From: Aurantiochytrium sp. KH105
Lineage: Eukaryota > Sar > Bigyra > Thraustochytrida > Thraustochytriidae
DNA length: 64,000 nt
Direction: 5' to 3'
Assembly: GCA_003116975.1 (NCBI GenBank)
Contig: BGKB01000025.1
Location: 62,001-126,000 of the forward strand
Positions 62,501-64,000 of this stretch are shown one piece after another (the first letter of the stretch is position 1; each line of letters begins with the position of its first letter). Made by a program: the position numbers and the translations under genes. The notes under the pieces were generated by a model. It was not told where the DNA came from and searched no databases. It saw only the letters and a list, made by a program, of their open reading frames with translations.

Positions 62501-64000
62501 AATAGATTGGAGAAGGACTGCCTGCTGGCGCAAGGCAATCTCACGCGCGGCCTCGAGGTCGTTGTAAGGTGCATTGCGCATGAAGACCTTGGACTTGCCG
62601 ATTTGGTACTCGCCCTTGACCAGGAGCCCCTTTTCGCAAAGCTGAGAGGCGAGACCCTTGGCGTCCTTGGCGCGAGAGCCATGTGCGAGCGGGGAGTAGC
62701 GGCGGAAGAACTCCTTGAAAGGCTTGCGGATCGGGTAGCCGATCTTGCGAATGCGGCACACCTCGAGCAAACCTGCGTAGCGGAGCTGATCGAGGACAAG
62801 GGGGCTGGTGAACAGGCTGCCGACCTTTTCCTCGTTGGGCTTGACACAGCGAATGAAGTGCGGCTCGGTGGAGTTGAGCACCTTCATGAGCTCCGAAAGT
62901 TGGGCCTTGAACTTGGTACCGAGCGAAGCGCCCGACTTTTTACCAGAGCGCGAGCCCGACTTGGACGAGGAAGACGAGCCAGCGAGCTTGGTGACGAACT
63001 TGATCTTGCTGCTCTGGAGCAGCTCGACAATATCCTGCGAGAGCTTGTCGCGGTTCTTCTCGAGAAAGGCTGTGACGTTGTACATGACCGATCCGGCGTA
63101 ATGCAACACGGTGAAGGATTCGCGCTCGTAGGTGGTCTTGACACCAGGGCCGCCAAAGTTGGGGTGCTTGGAGTTTTCCTTGGTGAGCTTGGTAAGGAAG
63201 CCGGTGTCAGAGCCGCGAGGCACGTTCATCTCCTCGTCGAGGACGGCAAAGATGCCGGAACGCTTGGTCTCAAAGAGATCGATCGTGGGCTGGTTGTCGG
63301 TGAAATCGATGGCGCTCACGTCGATGCCCTCTGCGCGGTACTCATCCTGCTCGAGCTGGAAAATATGCTCGTTGAAGTGAAATTGGAGCTTTTCGTTGCA
63401 ATAGTTGATGCAGAGCTGCTCGAAAGAGTTGAACTCAAAGGACTCAAAGCCAAAGATATCGAGAACGCCAATCAGACTCTTGCTTTCGGCAGACACATCT
63501 TCGAGAGTCTTGGTCTTCTTGGCAAGACTCTTGTTAATGCGCTTGATGAGCCATTCAAAAAGCTTTTGATAGACCTCCTTGGCCAGAACGTCGCGGCTGT
63601 CTGTCGCCTTGTCTGGGTTGTTGGCCTTGCTCATGACCTCGCGGTTCGTGCGAATGTTGGTGCTGCAAAGAGCCTTTTCGAGGTCGGAGGGCTCGACGCC
63701 GAACTGGGCGGCGCAGAGCTCGAGCATGTCCGTGTCGGCGACCTTGGATCCCTCTTCGAACGAGGAGCCACCGGGCACAAACTCAATATTGCCAAGGTGA
63801 AGAATGGCAGCAAGTGTCCGAAAGACATCGTCCTGCTCGCGGAGGTCGATACCAATGGTCTCGAAGCTATTGAGAACAGTCTCAAAGTCGGCCTCGTCCG
63901 AGATGCCGTCGGCCTCGATCACGCCACTCTGGTTGAGGTAGTGGTACTCCTCCGGGTCAGAGAGACGAAACTTCTCGCGGAATTCAGCATCCATGGAGGC
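59600..64000 (-). CDS. Myosin heavy chain C (MyTH4-FERM myosin), 5' truncated by window
   Basis: At least 1466 aa. The 5' end lies beyond 64000: the sequence before the Met at 63992-63994 continues in frame as Ala-Ser, so the true start is outside. The visible part is the end of the upper motor onward: HYLNQSG loop, switch II VLDIFGFESFEF, PHFIRCVKPNEEKV and an IQ motif (LLQSIARRFIARCQF). The position corresponding to the TEDS site is Glu. Next come about seven helical units (about 62450-61290; LxxAIExxDxxxLxxAL pattern with EEE-R/K-V-x-LL ends), then MyTH4 (about 61100-60670; YFNKKRVAELKLQYQ; PSDDFKMFLLNFLLEH). The FERM-like part (about 60640-59620) contains a Pro/Asp-rich insertion at about 60310-60500. 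It should bind microtubules or membrane receptors through MyTH4-FERM. It converges on the multi-WW/RasGAP gene. Confidence 0.93.
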   Translation of the reverse strand, partial: ASMDAEFREKFRLSDPEEYHYLNQSGVIEADGISDEADFETVLNSFETIGIDLREQDDVFRTLAAILHLGNIEFVPGGSSFEEGSKVADTDMLELCAAQFGVEPSDLEKALCSTNIRTNREVMSKANNPDKATDSRDVLAKEVYQKLFEWLIKRINKSLAKKTKTLEDVSAESKSLIGVLDIFGFESFEFNSFEQLCINYCNEKLQFHFNEHIFQLEQDEYRAEGIDVSAIDFTDNQPTIDLFETKRSGIFAVLDEEMNVPRGSDTGFLTKLTKENSKHPNFGGPGVKTTYERESFTVLHYAGSVMYNVTAFLEKNRDKLSQDIVELLQSSKIKFVTKLAGSSSSSKSGSRSGKKSGASLGTKFKAQLSELMKVLNSTEPHFIRCVKPNEEKVGSLFTSPLVLDQLRYAGLLEVCRIRKIGYPIRKPFKEFFRRYSPLAHGSRAKDAKGLASQLCEKGLLVKGEYQIGKSKVFMRNAPYNDLEAAREIALRQQAVLLQSIARRFIARCQFVKYMATLDQLRAGIKKRDYDMLSDGLDAAGDLPNQGSTLTVVQEAWDLKETLEEERRVVRLLVDAMEKRDINALRTAVSASEQINFAPPEMKEAKALIKVIEEEKRVLESLKDAIEDRNLETITKALKTASKLGLLDHKVAKQATALKERLEEETRIVDAVRNAIDSGDMAALKEAMAEANDMGIDNADIHEGQAALDDELSAASAEEQEQVRRDKEKQQRDREDRIDAIKTELMEAAHDKDLDRIADLKTRILELGVASKEIDSLLSEATELEDMDEIAQELEANMNTLATIAESQKGIQLEDVRHLTRAIKKATKKGMKEDTPALSAAIDLEQKCMEQIVVQKELAAAIESGKLEPLKHALDHANDLDMSIEMVTRVKKMINDIESNRPRSVRAPERETNVEMDEEEFEEHRAKNVKQAQHERYQFRKFYRIRTDGDYVKGLYFNKKRVAELKLQYQKTVIPRSILELDKDLNKTAINIHRSILGYCGEQLMSFPATLAQDVLIKGLELPDLVDEIYIQLCKHLTNNPKPESVGRAWQLMCMAVGTFPPSDDFKMFLLNFLLEHVHVGGLVGSYSRYALRRLDGMLIRGASGFVPNIDEILAYKERPPILATIELVDGTELTSDLPITPDLNVEKVLEICGHFLSLTDEREKFFGIWVVDGDDDEDDENPVYNSGYSAARAPQHDEIGPPSDEPPPPPLPSAVTSPMPPRTPRPLRNKDYMGDIVVALTRSRRSFRFVYKRKLFFGNNERPSKDMVFSRLMYLQAADMIIDGSIPVTKEPDVVTLTVIAIAADCDEFPNTEQDLLDESLMEYLPAPWRMRKPDSAWAKIILASRGKVAKRELEDLQTDYLSRVSKMPLWGHAFFYVRTDEHAGDEILSVSCDGVHNLSLARVIVNSWSFADIHRWGGSSSQFWLLVYDRNTNKKTKLQYISQQARDISSLILDYAVLASDRGGK

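Overview
The window is nuclear DNA of a eukaryote: GC-rich, gene-dense and intron-poor, with large proteins of eukaryotic families (three myosin heavy chains, HECT and USP ubiquitin enzymes, an NDUFA2-type complex I subunit, mitochondrial aspartate aminotransferase, WW/PH/SH3/RasGAP signalling modules). Introns are few, short and mostly close to the start codon, with donors GTAAGT or GTACGT. That style, together with a MyTH4-FERM myosin, suggests a stramenopile, most likely a thraustochytrid/labyrinthulomycete. The taxonomic call is inference; nothing in the window proves it. No rRNA, tRNA, transposon, CRISPR or bacterial operon was found.

Layout. 785-6332 (+) myosin A; 6691-7215 (-) SelW/Rdx-type redox protein; 9042-10328 (+) mitochondrial aspartate aminotransferase; 10761-14030 (-) UBE3C-like HECT ligase; 14771-15877 (+, perhaps to 15962) DUF1749 alpha/beta hydrolase; 16470-17571 (+) a three-exon membrane/coiled-coil protein; 18963-23901 (+) myosin B with PH domain and zinc ribbon; 27010-28092 (+) dual-specificity phosphatase with RING finger; 28617-28892 (-) NDUFA2; 29824-31179 (+) sulfotransferase; 32006-32890 (-) membrane protein; 35301-37331 (+) coiled-coil/PH protein; 38084-41221 (-) DUSP-MYND-USP deubiquitinase; 41758-43270 (+) Rtt106-like histone chaperone; 43979-45637 (-) EF-hand-like protein; 46528-48909 (+) coiled-coil protein; 49187-50725 (-) RS/RD-rich protein; 50771-50956 (-) Brawnin/UQCC6-like microprotein; 52536-59354 (+) multi-WW/PH/SH3/RasGAP giant; 59600-64000 (-) MyTH4-FERM myosin C, whose 5' end lies beyond the window.

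Genes largely alternate in strand, so most gaps are either short convergent 3' spacers (about 250-800 bp) or longer divergent promoter regions (about 0.5-2.4 kb) rich in simple repeats. Themes are actin-based motility and membrane/cytoskeleton signalling (three myosins, RasGAP scaffold, PH proteins), ubiquitin control (HECT ligase, USP, RING-phosphatase) and mitochondrial function (AAT, NDUFA2, Brawnin-like). There is no operon logic.

The most unusual items are the new-looking domain combinations (myosin B PH plus zinc ribbon; eight-WW/PH/SH3/RasGAP; phosphatase-RING), the alternating basophilic-site repeat in the RasGAP scaffold, a five-copy CTTGCG motif cluster in a divergent promoter, twin hairpins after the DUF1749 gene, and two genes whose stop codon lies inside a splice-donor-like GTAAG.
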